From NCBI RefSeq assembly GCF_014229645.1, contig NZ_JAATOD010000006.1:1-64000 (forward strand): 64,000 nucleotides of DNA, read 5' to 3'. This document shows positions 55,919 through 64,000 of the stretch, one piece after another. Origin of the DNA: Listeria swaminathanii (GTDB lineage: Bacteria > Bacillota > Bacilli > Lactobacillales > Listeriaceae). A program made the translations under genes and the position numbers. The stretch's first letter is position 1. Every line of letters starts with the position of its first letter. The notes beneath the pieces are model-generated. The model ran no database searches. It was not told where the DNA came from and was given only the letters and a program-made list of their open reading frames with translations.

Positions 55919-57385
55919 AGGTAAAAATGTTTCTCCCATCAAGTAAAAGTCTACTTCACGAGCAGCTTCTCTTCCTTCTGCAATCGCGGTTACAACCAAA
56001 CTTTGACCATGACGTGCATCCCCACAAGCGAACACGCCTTCTTCACTTGTACGGTAAAATCCTTTAGCAGCATCAATCGTATGACGGTCTGTTTTTCCTA
56101 CACCAAAATTCGTGAAAATATCTTCGGTTGTACCAGCAAAACCAATTGCAATTAAAACCATATCAACGTCAAAATACTTTTCGCTTCCTTCTACAGGTGT
56201 ATACGTTCTAGCAGCCTTATCTTCCACTACTTCTACTGTATGAAGTCCAACAAGGTTACCTGCTGCATCTTTTTCGAAAGAAGTTGTATTGATGAGATAT
56301 TCACGTGGATCTCTTCCATAAACAGCCTCTGCTTCTTCGTGCGCATAATCCATTTTGAATACTCGTGGATATTGTGGCCAAGGGTTTTCACCTTCGCGTA
56401 ATTCAGGAAGTTTATCTTGAATACCGAATTGATAAATACTTTTTGCACCTTGTCTTAATGCCGTTGCCACACAGTCAGCACCAGTATCACCGCCACCGAT
56501 AATTACGACATTTTTGCCTTTAGCAGAAAGAGTTTGCACCCCGCCGTTGTCCAAATTGTCGCGCGTACTTTGTGTTAAATACGGCACAGCGAAGTGAATA
56601 CCAGCCGCATCACGTCCAGCAAGCGGAATATCTCGTGCATTCCCAGCCCCAGTTGCAAGCACAATCGAATCATACTCTGTGCGTAGTTCTTCAAAAGTAA
56701 TATCCGTACCAGCTGCAACGCCAGTCACAAATTCAACGCCTTCTTCTGCCATTAAGTTCACTCGGCGTGTCACTTGTTCTTTTTCTAGCTTCATCGTTGG
56801 AATACCATACATTAATAAACCGCCAACTCGATCACTTTTTTCAATGACTGTTACGCTATGACCCGCTTTATTTAGTTGATCGGCACAAGCAAGCCCCGCA
56901 GGACCAGAACCAATTACCGCAATACGTTTACCAGTACGTTTTTTAGGAGGTGCCGGTTTAATCCAGCCCTCTTCAAAACCGCGGTCGATAATCGCTTTTT
57001 CGATTGATTTAATGCCTACAGCGGGTTCAGAGATCGCCACTGTACAACCACCTTCACAAGGCGCTGGGCAAATTCGACCAGTAAACTCTGGAAAATTATT
57101 TGTTTTTAATAGTAGTTGCAAGGCTTCATACCAGTCACCCCGGTAAACGGCATCGTTCCACTCTGGAATTAAATTATGCAGTGGACAACCTGAGACACCA
57201 TTTTTAATTTCCATTCCTACACTACAAAATGGTACGCCACAATCCATGCATCGTGCTGCCTGTAACGTTAAATCTGCTACCGGCATCGGTAAACTATATT
57301 CATTCCAGTCACGCGTCCGACTTTTCGGATCGCGCCCTGGAGAAGGGATTCGGTCATATTCCATAAATCCAGTTGCTTTTCCCAT
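55916..57385 (-). CDS. gltD: Glutamate synthase small subunit GltD
   Basis: The 489-residue flavoprotein feeds NADPH electrons to GltB. N-terminal cysteine motifs CMDCGVPFC and CPLHN and the later CPAPCEGGC hold 4Fe-4S clusters. Then come the FAD motif AVIGSGPAGLACA, the NADPH motif VVIIGGGDTGADCV and the C-terminal GCGDARHGQSLVV-type FAD contact. The start follows the gltB stop by 14 bases, so the two genes are one operon. Confidence 0.93.
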   Translation of the reverse strand: MGKATGFMEYDRIPSPGRDPKSRTRDWNEYSLPMPVADLTLQAARCMDCGVPFCSVGMEIKNGVSGCPLHNLIPEWNDAVYRGDWYEALQLLLKTNNFPEFTGRICPAPCEGGCTVAISEPAVGIKSIEKAIIDRGFEEGWIKPAPPKKRTGKRIAVIGSGPAGLACADQLNKAGHSVTVIEKSDRVGGLLMYGIPTMKLEKEQVTRRVNLMAEEGVEFVTGVAAGTDITFEELRTEYDSIVLATGAGNARDIPLAGRDAAGIHFAVPYLTQSTRDNLDNGGVQTLSAKGKNVVIIGGGDTGADCVATALRQGAKSIYQFGIQDKLPELREGENPWPQYPRVFKMDYAHEEAEAVYGRDPREYLINTTSFEKDAAGNLVGLHTVEVVEDKAARTYTPVEGSEKYFDVDMVLIAIGFAGTTEDIFTNFGVGKTDRHTIDAAKGFYRTSEEGVFACGDARHGQSLVVTAIAEGREAAREVDFYLMGETFLP

Positions 57386-57399
57386 GGTTTCACTCCTCT

Positions 57400-60300
57400 C
57401 TATTTCGCCGCTCCGGCAACTAATTTTCCATCTTTATGTTCATAAAAAGCTTGTAATTCTGCTTCATCGTGTGTTTTTCCAGTTTGTTCTAGCGTAGTAA
57501 TTCTCGTTAGCATCATTTCATATTCGTTTGGAATAACGAAAATAAAGTTCGCTTTCTCTGCTTCCCAGTCGCTAAGAATAGCTTTGGCAAACTCACTTCC
57601 GGTCAGGTTTGCGTGTTGTTCGATTAGCTGTTTCAATTTAGCTAGTTCTGACGCGCCGAGTGTAGAACGACTGTTAACAAGTTCATGATTGATTTTTTCA
57701 GTGGTTACTTTTTTATTTTTAGTATAAATGTAAGCAACCCCACCAGACATTCCGGCCGCGAAGTTCTCGCCAATTTCGCCAAGAATGACTACTGCGCCTC
57801 CTGTCATATATTCACAACCATTGTCGCCAATACCTTCAACAACCGCTGTCGCACCACTATTACGAACGGCAAATCTTGCCCCTGCTTTTCCGTGCATATA
57901 AGCATATCCACCAGTAGCACCGTAAAGCGTTACATTACCGACAATCGCGGAATCATGTGGTTTGATTGGTGTTTTTGCATCTGGACTAACAATTAATTTA
58001 CCACCTGAAAGCCCTTTGCCAAAGTAGTCATTGGCATCACCATGAATTCGAAGTGTCATCCCAAGCGGCGTATAAGCACCAAAGCTTTGACCCGCCGAAC
58101 CAACGAAATCAAGTGAAATCGTATCTTCTGGCAAACCTTCTGCGCCGTACTTTTTACTAATAAAGGATCCAGCAACCGTTCCAATCGCGCGGTCAATGTT
58201 TCTTACAGCGAAAGTTCCAGTTACTTTTTCACCGTTTTCAAGTGCTGGTTTAATTAACGGAACAATTTCTCGCATATCAAGTGTTTGGTCGATTTTGTGG
58301 TCTTGTTGTTTTGTGCAATATTGGACTTGATTTTTATAGAAATCATCACTGTAAAGCATATTCGAAAAGTCGATATATTTCGCTTTCCAATGGGACTCTT
58401 TTTTCTCGTGAGTTGTTAGTAGTTCTTTGTGTCCTATTACTTCTGTCAAACTTCTGAAGCCAAGTTCTGCCATCATTTCACGCATTTCCGCAACGATAAA
58501 ATGGAAGAAGTTTACAACGTAGTCCGCAGAGCCATTGAATTTTTTGCGAAGTTCTGGATTTTGTGTTGCTACACCAACTGGACACGTATCTAAATGGCAA
58601 ACGCGCATCATGACGCAACCAAGTGTTACAAGTGGCGCTGTGGCAAATCCGAATTCTTCTGCCCCTAGCATTGCGGCAACTAAGACATCTTTACCTGTCA
58701 TTAATTTACCATCTGTTTCAACAACAACTTTGTTTCTTAAGCCGTTTAAAAGTAATGTTTGGTGCGTTTCTGCTAAGCCGATTTCCCACGGTACACCCGC
58801 GTGACGGATACTCGTTCTCGCAGCAGCACCGGTTCCACCTTCATAACCACTTACCAAGATAACGTCGGCATTCCCTTTTGCAACCCCGGCTGCAATCGTA
58901 CCAATACCAGTTTTCGAAACTAACTTCACGTTGACGCGCGCATTTTGGTTAGCATTTTTCAAATCGAAAATCAGTTGCGATAAATCTTCAATCGAATAAA
59001 TATCATGGTGTGGCGGTGGTGAAATCAGGCCGACACCTGTTGTTGAACCACGAGTTTTCGAAATCCACGGATACACTTTATTCCCTGGTAAATGGCCGCC
59101 TTCACCCGGTTTTGCACCTTGAGCCATTTTGATTTGTAGCTCTTCTGCGTTAACCAAATAATGACTTGTTACGCCAAAACGACCGGAAGCGATTTGTTTG
59201 ATTGCACTTCTACGCCAGTCGCCATTTTCGTCTGGAGTAAAGCGGTTCGGGTTTTCGCCACCTTCTCCACTATTACTTTTTCCGCCGATACGGTTCATCG
59301 CGATAGCAAGCGCCTCATGAGCTTCTTGGCTAATCGAACCATAAGACATCGCGCCCGACTTAAATCGTTTAAAAATCGCTTCTGCTGGCTCTACTTCATC
59401 TAGTGGAATCGGTTTACGATCGCTAGTAAATGTTAACAGCCCTCTTAAAAAGGCATTATTTTGATTTTGCATTAAATCTGAATATAAATTATAGGTTTCG
59501 CGATTATTTTCTCGCGTTGCTTGTTGCAAGGAATGAATCGCTAGTGGATTATACACGTGGTATTCGCCGTTTGAGCGCCACTGATATTCTCCTCCTGTAT
59601 TAAGCGTGAAACTTTGGTAGCCAATATCATGATAGGCTTCGCGGTGACGCAACCAAGCTTCTTGGGCAATCACTTCAAGCGGAATACCGCCAATTTGTGA
59701 AGCTGTCCCTGGGAAATAGTTTTTAATCACATCATCGCCAATACCGATTGCTTCAAAAATCTGCGCCCCACGGTAACTTTGGACAGTAGATATTCCCATT
59801 TTCGACATGATTTTCAAAATGCCGTCTGTAATTGCTTCAATATAACGACTTTCTGCCTCATCAAGCGTAAACCCTTTAATACGGCCTTCTTTGATTAAGC
59901 CATCAAACGTATCAATTGCTAAACTTGGGAATACTGCATCCGCCCCGTAGCCAATTAATAGCGCACATTGATGGACATCTCTCGCTTCTGCCGTTTTAAC
60001 AATAATGCTCACTTGTGTACGTGTTCCCGCTTTAACTAAATGATGATGCAAGCCACTTACAGCTAACAGCGAAGGAATTCCAATCCAATCCGCATCTACG
60101 CCGTCATCAGATAAAACAAGCAATTCCGCCCCACTAGCGATTTTTTGCTCAGCTTCGATAAACAAAGCCTCTAAACGTGCTTCTAAACCATCACGCTCTT
60201 CCGCTTTAAATAAAATCGATAACCTTTCTGTTGGTTTGGCGAATTTCGTTTGCTGCTCAAGCGCCACAAATTCTTTTCGTGATAAAATTGGCGTTTTCAA

Positions 60301-61992
60301 GCGAATTCGGTTTGCATTTTTCGCCGTAGGATTTAAAATATTGCCTTCATCGCCTAGTAATGTCATCGCAGAAGTGACCGTTTCCTCACGAATACCATCA
60401 ATCGGCGGGTTCGTTACTTGGGCAAAAAGTTGTTTAAAATAATTAAATAATACTTGTGGACGTTGGCTTAAAACGGCAAGTGGCGCGTCATAACCCATTG
60501 CACCCATTGGATCTTTTTTCTCCGTTACCATCGGAATCAAAATTTTATTTAATTCATCTTGCGTGTAACCAAATGCACGTTGTTTTTTAAAGCGTTCTGA
60601 TTTATCCATTGCTTCGTAATCTAACTCTGCTGTCGCTAAGTCAGCAATCTCCGTCATTTCCGCATTCAGCCATTCACGGTATGGTTTTTCGGTTGTTAGT
60701 TCTTCCTTTAATTCAGAATCCGTCACAATGCGACCTTCTTCTAAATCGATTAACAACATTGTTCCCGCACCAACCGTCTCTTTGCGAATAACCTCACTCG
60801 GATCCACTGGCACAACACCTGTTTCCGAAGAATAAATGATTGTATGATCTTTCGTTTCATAATAACGCGCCGGACGTAAGCCGTTTCTATCCAAAATTGT
60901 CCCGATAACCCGACCATTCGTAAATGAAATCGAAGTCGGTCCATCCCAAGGTTCCATTAGCGTACTATGATATTCGTAAAAAGCGCGTTTCGGATCAGTC
61001 ATGTGCGGATTTTTGTCCCAAGGTTCTGGAATAAGCATCATCGCCGCATGAGGTAATGAACGCCCTGCTTGCACTAAAAATTCTAACGCATTATCTAAAG
61101 TTGCCGAGTCACTACCGCTTTCATCAATAATTGGCAGTAATTTTGCTAAATCGTCACCAAGTAAACCAGATTCCGCTCTTTTTTCCCGAGCTTTCATCCA
61201 GTTGACATTGCCTCGTTGCGTATTAATTTCACCATTATGAATTAAATAACGGTACGGATGCGCCCGCTCCCAACTCGGAAAAGTATTCGTTGAAAAGCGT
61301 GAATGCACTAGCGCAAAAGCCGATACATACGCTGGATCTGCTAAGTCTAAATAATATTGATTAATTTGTTCTGGTAATAGCATTCCTTTAAAAATAACCG
61401 TTCTCGTTGATAAACTTGGAACGTAGAAAGTTTCTGTAATTTGTTCAGAAGTCGCAGCAAATTTTTCGATTTGCTTTCTAATTAAATATAGTGCTCGCTC
61501 AAATCCCGCTTCATCTAGCTCAGCGTTTTTTTGAATGAATAATTGATAAATCGCTGGTTCTGTTTTTCTTGCACCGGCACCAACCTTTGTTACATCAGTT
61601 GGTAATTTACGCCAACCAAGGAACGTTTGCCCTTCGCTAGCAATCAGTTTTTCCGTTTCCGCCATTAAGCATTCGCGTTCTGTGTTACTTTGCGGGAAAT
61701 TAAACATCCCCACCGCATAATGATATTTTTCAGGTAAATTAATTCCTAATTTGCTACATTCACGTCGGAAGAAAGAGTCAGAAATTTCAAGTAAAATACC
61801 AGCGCCATCGCCCGTATCCCCGCCAACTTCTCCGCCACGGTGTTTTAATTGGCAAAGCATATGAATACCTTGCTCGACAATTTTATGAGAAGAAATCTTT
61901 TTAATATTTGCTACGAAGCCAATTCCACAAGCATCGTGCTCATTTTCTGGATTGTATAGGCCATGTTTTTTTGGTAAATTAGTTTGTTTCAT
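57400..61992 (-). CDS. gltB: Glutamate synthase large subunit GltB
   Basis: The 1530-residue enzyme makes two glutamates from glutamine and 2-oxoglutarate. A short propeptide ends at Cys22 (DACGIGF), which becomes the N-terminal nucleophile of the glutaminase domain. A central domain, the FMN/synthase domain with SYGSISQEAHEALA and GEGGENP, the 3Fe-4S cysteines in CVMMRVCHLDTCPVGVATQ, and the C-terminal beta-helix GXGXXG domain follow. Bacillus calls the gene gltA. It is divergent from gltC. AGGAGGA precedes the ATG. Confidence 0.95.
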   Translation of the reverse strand: MKQTNLPKKHGLYNPENEHDACGIGFVANIKKISSHKIVEQGIHMLCQLKHRGGEVGGDTGDGAGILLEISDSFFRRECSKLGINLPEKYHYAVGMFNFPQSNTERECLMAETEKLIASEGQTFLGWRKLPTDVTKVGAGARKTEPAIYQLFIQKNAELDEAGFERALYLIRKQIEKFAATSEQITETFYVPSLSTRTVIFKGMLLPEQINQYYLDLADPAYVSAFALVHSRFSTNTFPSWERAHPYRYLIHNGEINTQRGNVNWMKAREKRAESGLLGDDLAKLLPIIDESGSDSATLDNALEFLVQAGRSLPHAAMMLIPEPWDKNPHMTDPKRAFYEYHSTLMEPWDGPTSISFTNGRVIGTILDRNGLRPARYYETKDHTIIYSSETGVVPVDPSEVIRKETVGAGTMLLIDLEEGRIVTDSELKEELTTEKPYREWLNAEMTEIADLATAELDYEAMDKSERFKKQRAFGYTQDELNKILIPMVTEKKDPMGAMGYDAPLAVLSQRPQVLFNYFKQLFAQVTNPPIDGIREETVTSAMTLLGDEGNILNPTAKNANRIRLKTPILSRKEFVALEQQTKFAKPTERLSILFKAEERDGLEARLEALFIEAEQKIASGAELLVLSDDGVDADWIGIPSLLAVSGLHHHLVKAGTRTQVSIIVKTAEARDVHQCALLIGYGADAVFPSLAIDTFDGLIKEGRIKGFTLDEAESRYIEAITDGILKIMSKMGISTVQSYRGAQIFEAIGIGDDVIKNYFPGTASQIGGIPLEVIAQEAWLRHREAYHDIGYQSFTLNTGGEYQWRSNGEYHVYNPLAIHSLQQATRENNRETYNLYSDLMQNQNNAFLRGLLTFTSDRKPIPLDEVEPAEAIFKRFKSGAMSYGSISQEAHEALAIAMNRIGGKSNSGEGGENPNRFTPDENGDWRRSAIKQIASGRFGVTSHYLVNAEELQIKMAQGAKPGEGGHLPGNKVYPWISKTRGSTTGVGLISPPPHHDIYSIEDLSQLIFDLKNANQNARVNVKLVSKTGIGTIAAGVAKGNADVILVSGYEGGTGAAARTSIRHAGVPWEIGLAETHQTLLLNGLRNKVVVETDGKLMTGKDVLVAAMLGAEEFGFATAPLVTLGCVMMRVCHLDTCPVGVATQNPELRKKFNGSADYVVNFFHFIVAEMREMMAELGFRSLTEVIGHKELLTTHEKKESHWKAKYIDFSNMLYSDDFYKNQVQYCTKQQDHKIDQTLDMREIVPLIKPALENGEKVTGTFAVRNIDRAIGTVAGSFISKKYGAEGLPEDTISLDFVGSAGQSFGAYTPLGMTLRIHGDANDYFGKGLSGGKLIVSPDAKTPIKPHDSAIVGNVTLYGATGGYAYMHGKAGARFAVRNSGATAVVEGIGDNGCEYMTGGAVVILGEIGENFAAGMSGGVAYIYTKNKKVTTEKINHELVNSRSTLGASELAKLKQLIEQHANLTGSEFAKAILSDWEAEKANFIFVIPNEYEMMLTRITTLEQTGKTHDEAELQAFYEHKDGKLVAGAAK

Positions 61993-62034
61993 CCTAGTTC
62001 CTCCTCTTCAAAAACCGAATCCTTCAAGGTCTCT

Positions 62035-62064
62035 CTGATAATTATTTAAATTAACTGATAATTA
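62035..62064. repeat. Direct repeat in the gltB leader
   Basis: CTGATAATTA occurs at 62035-62044 and again at 62055-62064, exactly 20 bp (two helical turns) apart, between the gltB promoter and start codon. Confidence 0.6.
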
Positions 62065-62103
62065 ACCAGCGATTCAGCTTACCTTACATTTCTTGTAGTA
62101 TCT

Positions 62104-62132
62104 ATTTTATTCCTTTTCATTTATCGAAACAA
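62104..62132 (-). promoter_or_regulatory. Probable gltB promoter
   Basis: On the minus strand TTGTTT (62127-62132), a 17-bp spacer and TAAAAT (62104-62109). It overlaps the gltC promoter region (TATAAT at 62137-62142, plus strand), as in Bacillus gltA-gltC. Confidence 0.45.
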
Positions 62133-62154
62133 TATATATAATAGAATAAAACAA

Positions 62155-62167
62155 TCTCATTTCGAGA
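62155..62167. promoter_or_regulatory. Dyad, candidate GltC box
   Basis: TCTCATTTCGAGA is a 4-5-4 dyad upstream of the gltB promoter and between the gltC promoter and start. It resembles the LysR-type boxes known in the Bacillus gltA-gltC region and fits both activation of gltB and gltC autorepression. Confidence 0.6.
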
Positions 62168-62184
62168 ACAATCGGAGGTAAGAA

Positions 62185-63072
62185 ATGGAACTACGACAAT
62201 TAAAGTATTTTATGGAAGTAGCCCGCGTTGAGCATATGACCAAAGCTAGTGAGAATTTGCATGTAGCCCAATCTGCCGTTAGTAGACAGATAACGAAACT
62301 TGAAGAAGAACTTGGCGTGCATTTATTTGATCGTGTTGGCAGAAATATGCAGCTCACAAGTGTCGGGCAAGAATTTCTAAAGCAATCCGCCATCGCTTTA
62401 AATGAACTACAAAAAGCCGAAGCGCTCGTAACCGAATACACCGATCCCGCAAAAGGAACCGTCCGCGTTGGCTTACCTAACTCACTTTCCACCAAGGTTT
62501 TGCCATCTGTCATTTCTACTTTTCGCGAAAAATATCCACAAATCACTTATAAATTTATGGAAGGAACAAATGAGGAACTTACCGAAATGCTACTAAACGG
62601 CGCGCTTGATATGACTTTCTTATCACCCGTTCCCGAATCTAGCGACCAAATCGAAGCCATTCGTTTCTTTGATGAAAAATTGAAATTAATCGTTCCCGAG
62701 AATCATCCGCTTGCTGAAAACTTTAATGTTTCCCTGAAAGAACTTGCTTCTGAAAAATTCGTTCTTTATCCGGAAGACTTTGATTTATATAAAATCGTGA
62801 CAAAAGCTGCCAATAAAAAAGGTTTCACGCCGCAAATTGCTTTTCAAAGTAGAGATTTTTATACGATCCAAGGGTTAGTTGGGGCTGGACTTGGCATTAG
62901 CATTTTGCCGGAAATGATTTTAGATGGTGCGATTTTTAAAGAAACAAAAAGTATTGCCTTACGCGACAAAGAGCTGCGCCGTTCAGTCGGGATTATTACA
63001 ACAAAAAAACGGAACCTATCCCCTTCCGAGAATTTGTTCCGTTCGTTTATTATTTCGTTCTTTTCTAATTAA
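62185..63072 (+). CDS. gltC: LysR family regulator GltC
   Basis: The 295-residue LysR protein activates glutamate synthase transcription in response to 2-oxoglutarate and glutamate. The HTH is at the N terminus (MTKASENLHVAQSAVSRQIT). A substrate-binding-like effector domain (about 90-295) includes VRVGLPNSLSTKVLPSVI. Its divergent position to gltB gives the identity. The stop overlaps the last bases of the convergent acetyltransferase gene by four bases. Confidence 0.92.
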   Translation: MELRQLKYFMEVARVEHMTKASENLHVAQSAVSRQITKLEEELGVHLFDRVGRNMQLTSVGQEFLKQSAIALNELQKAEALVTEYTDPAKGTVRVGLPNSLSTKVLPSVISTFREKYPQITYKFMEGTNEELTEMLLNGALDMTFLSPVPESSDQIEAIRFFDEKLKLIVPENHPLAENFNVSLKELASEKFVLYPEDFDLYKIVTKAANKKGFTPQIAFQSRDFYTIQGLVGAGLGISILPEMILDGAIFKETKSIALRDKELRRSVGIITTKKRNLSPSENLFRSFIISFFSN

Positions 63073-63587
63073 ACGTGTTCAGAAAAAGCTGCTGGATAAT
63101 GAATCGTTCCTGCCAAATTTTCCAAGCTTCCATCATATAGTTCAAGCAACATAAAGTATTCAGCTGGTACATCAAATGGTGCTGGAATCGCAAACTGCTC
63201 AGAAGGAATAAAGCCAAATCGCGGATAATAATCAGCATGTCCAAGCACAGCAATAGCCGGATATGCTTTTTCGCGTGATAACCGGATGCCTTCTTCCATC
63301 AGTCTAGATCCAACTCGAGTTCCTTGATATTCCGGTAAAACAGCCAGCGGAGCAAGTGCTAAAATAAACCTGCTTCGCCCAGCTGCCACAAGCGAAATTT
63401 CACTAAACATAATATAGCCAACAACACGTCCATCCTCGGCTTCCGCTACAAGCGATAACCCCGGCTGATAATAATCAGATGTCCGAATACTTTCAATTAA
63501 GTCTGCTTCCACAGTGCCTTTAAAAGCTTCCTCATTTACACGACGAATCGCCTGATAATCTTGTGGTTGTTCTTTCCGAATAATCAT
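63069..63587 (-). CDS. GNAT family N-acetyltransferase (COG3153 type)
   Basis: The 172-residue GNAT protein has the acetyl-CoA loop in LAPLAVLPEYQGTRVGSRLM and the GHADYYPRFGFIPSEQF block typical of the YhbS-like group. The substrate is unknown. It begins two bases after the stop of the dehydrogenase gene on the same strand, without a clear ribosome binding site of its own, so translation may be coupled. Confidence 0.82.
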   Translation of the reverse strand: MIIRKEQPQDYQAIRRVNEEAFKGTVEADLIESIRTSDYYQPGLSLVAEAEDGRVVGYIMFSEISLVAAGRSRFILALAPLAVLPEYQGTRVGSRLMEEGIRLSREKAYPAIAVLGHADYYPRFGFIPSEQFAIPAPFDVPAEYFMLLELYDGSLENLAGTIHYPAAFSEHV

Positions 63588-63589
63588 TT

Positions 63590-64000
63590 TTACTTAGTCA
63601 CTCGTTTCATTGCCATACTATCTTCCAATTGTTTCATTGCGTTTAACACGACATCAGCCGTGATTTCGCCTGGCATCATATGGATTGTTTCATGCGGCTC
63701 AGTGGCGCGCTTAGAAACAGCAACAAGCGTTTCATCAGCAAGTGTCGCAAGCCCCATATCGTATAAACTGGTTGGAAGTCCTAGTTTGGAATAAAACGGC
63801 AATAGTTGTTCGATTTCATCCCATCTATTTTCAATCACTAGTTGAACTAAAATTCCGTACGCCACTTTATTACCATGTAACAAGTGATGTGTTTCAGGAA
63901 CCATCGTTAGCGCGTCATGAATCGAATGCGCACCAGCACAACGACCATAATCATCACCAAAACCGCCAACCATTCCGCCAACTAAAATATTTGTTTCAAT
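63590..64000 (-). CDS. gldA: Glycerol dehydrogenase-like protein, C-terminal part
   Basis: The last 136 residues of an iron/zinc alcohol dehydrogenase family protein are visible; the start is beyond the window. GRCAGAHSIHDALT and HHLLHGNKVAYGILVQ carry metal-binding His residues characteristic of glycerol dehydrogenase. The remainder is the helical C-terminal domain. It would oxidise glycerol to dihydroxyacetone with NAD. The call could also cover a related polyol dehydrogenase. Confidence 0.8.
   Translation of the reverse strand: METNILVGGMVGGFGDDYGRCAGAHSIHDALTMVPETHHLLHGNKVAYGILVQLVIENRWDEIEQLLPFYSKLGLPTSLYDMGLATLADETLVAVSKRATEPHETIHMMPGEITADVVLNAMKQLEDSMAMKRVTK

Overview
The window looks like a Listeria chromosome (L. 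monocytogenes or a close relative such as L. innocua). The reasons are the low GC content, near-identity of several products to Listeria proteins I know (FosX, FabL, MprF, the 1,2-beta-oligoglucan phosphorylase operon), and a gene order that matches the Listeria perR-to-gltC segment as I remember it. No database was searched. Family names rest on motifs visible in the translations.

Layout. 1-211: promoter and leader of an rRNA operon that leaves the window to the left. 390-13414: core housekeeping genes (perR, 2-hydroxyacid dehydrogenase, gsaB, YgaE-like membrane protein, Ntdp, mutY-fabL, YfhP-like, dUTPase, YfhJ, recX, sigma-B-type YfhF-like epimerase, mprF). 13442-18526: VanZ-like protein, cation efflux, acetyltransferase, soluble chemoreceptor, small unknowns and fosX. 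18551-21243: an accessory pocket at the 3' end of an RNA m5U methyltransferase gene. It holds two gene modules separated by remnants of that 3' end. Module 1 is an Mrr-like nuclease plus its catalytically dead paralogue; module 2 is an unknown 188-residue protein. 21244-31315: core genes again (RNA methyltransferase, OsmC, deoxynucleoside kinase, BrkB, AAC(3), map, flavodoxin, aminopeptidase, MFS, MreB-like).

31424-38415: a second accessory region beginning at tRNA-Arg(CCU). It carries a WGR-like protein, an orphan HsdR-N-type nuclease, and a Crp/Fnr regulator followed by four exported or membrane-anchored proteins. Those four are two metallo-beta-lactamase-fold lipoproteins, an OB-fold protein and a flavodoxin lipoprotein. 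A MarR/rhodanese pair closes the region. 38675-43302: MupG-like glycosidase, PTS IIA and IIB, and a LevR-type sigma-54 activator, with a clear -24/-12 promoter. 43438-44769: DECD-box helicase. 44907-55866: a beta-1,2-gluco-oligosaccharide regulon (GH3, GH94 phosphorylase, LacI, Gfo/Idh on one strand; binding protein and two permeases on the other) with matching LacI-type operators at both divergent promoters. 55916-63072: gltB-gltD and divergent gltC. 63069-64000: acetyltransferase and the 3' part of a glycerol dehydrogenase gene.

The best candidates for something undescribed are the nuclease/pseudonuclease pair with its modular insertion site, and the Crp/Fnr-linked exported MBL/flavodoxin cluster. 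No CRISPR array, transposase, integrase or prophage structural gene was seen.
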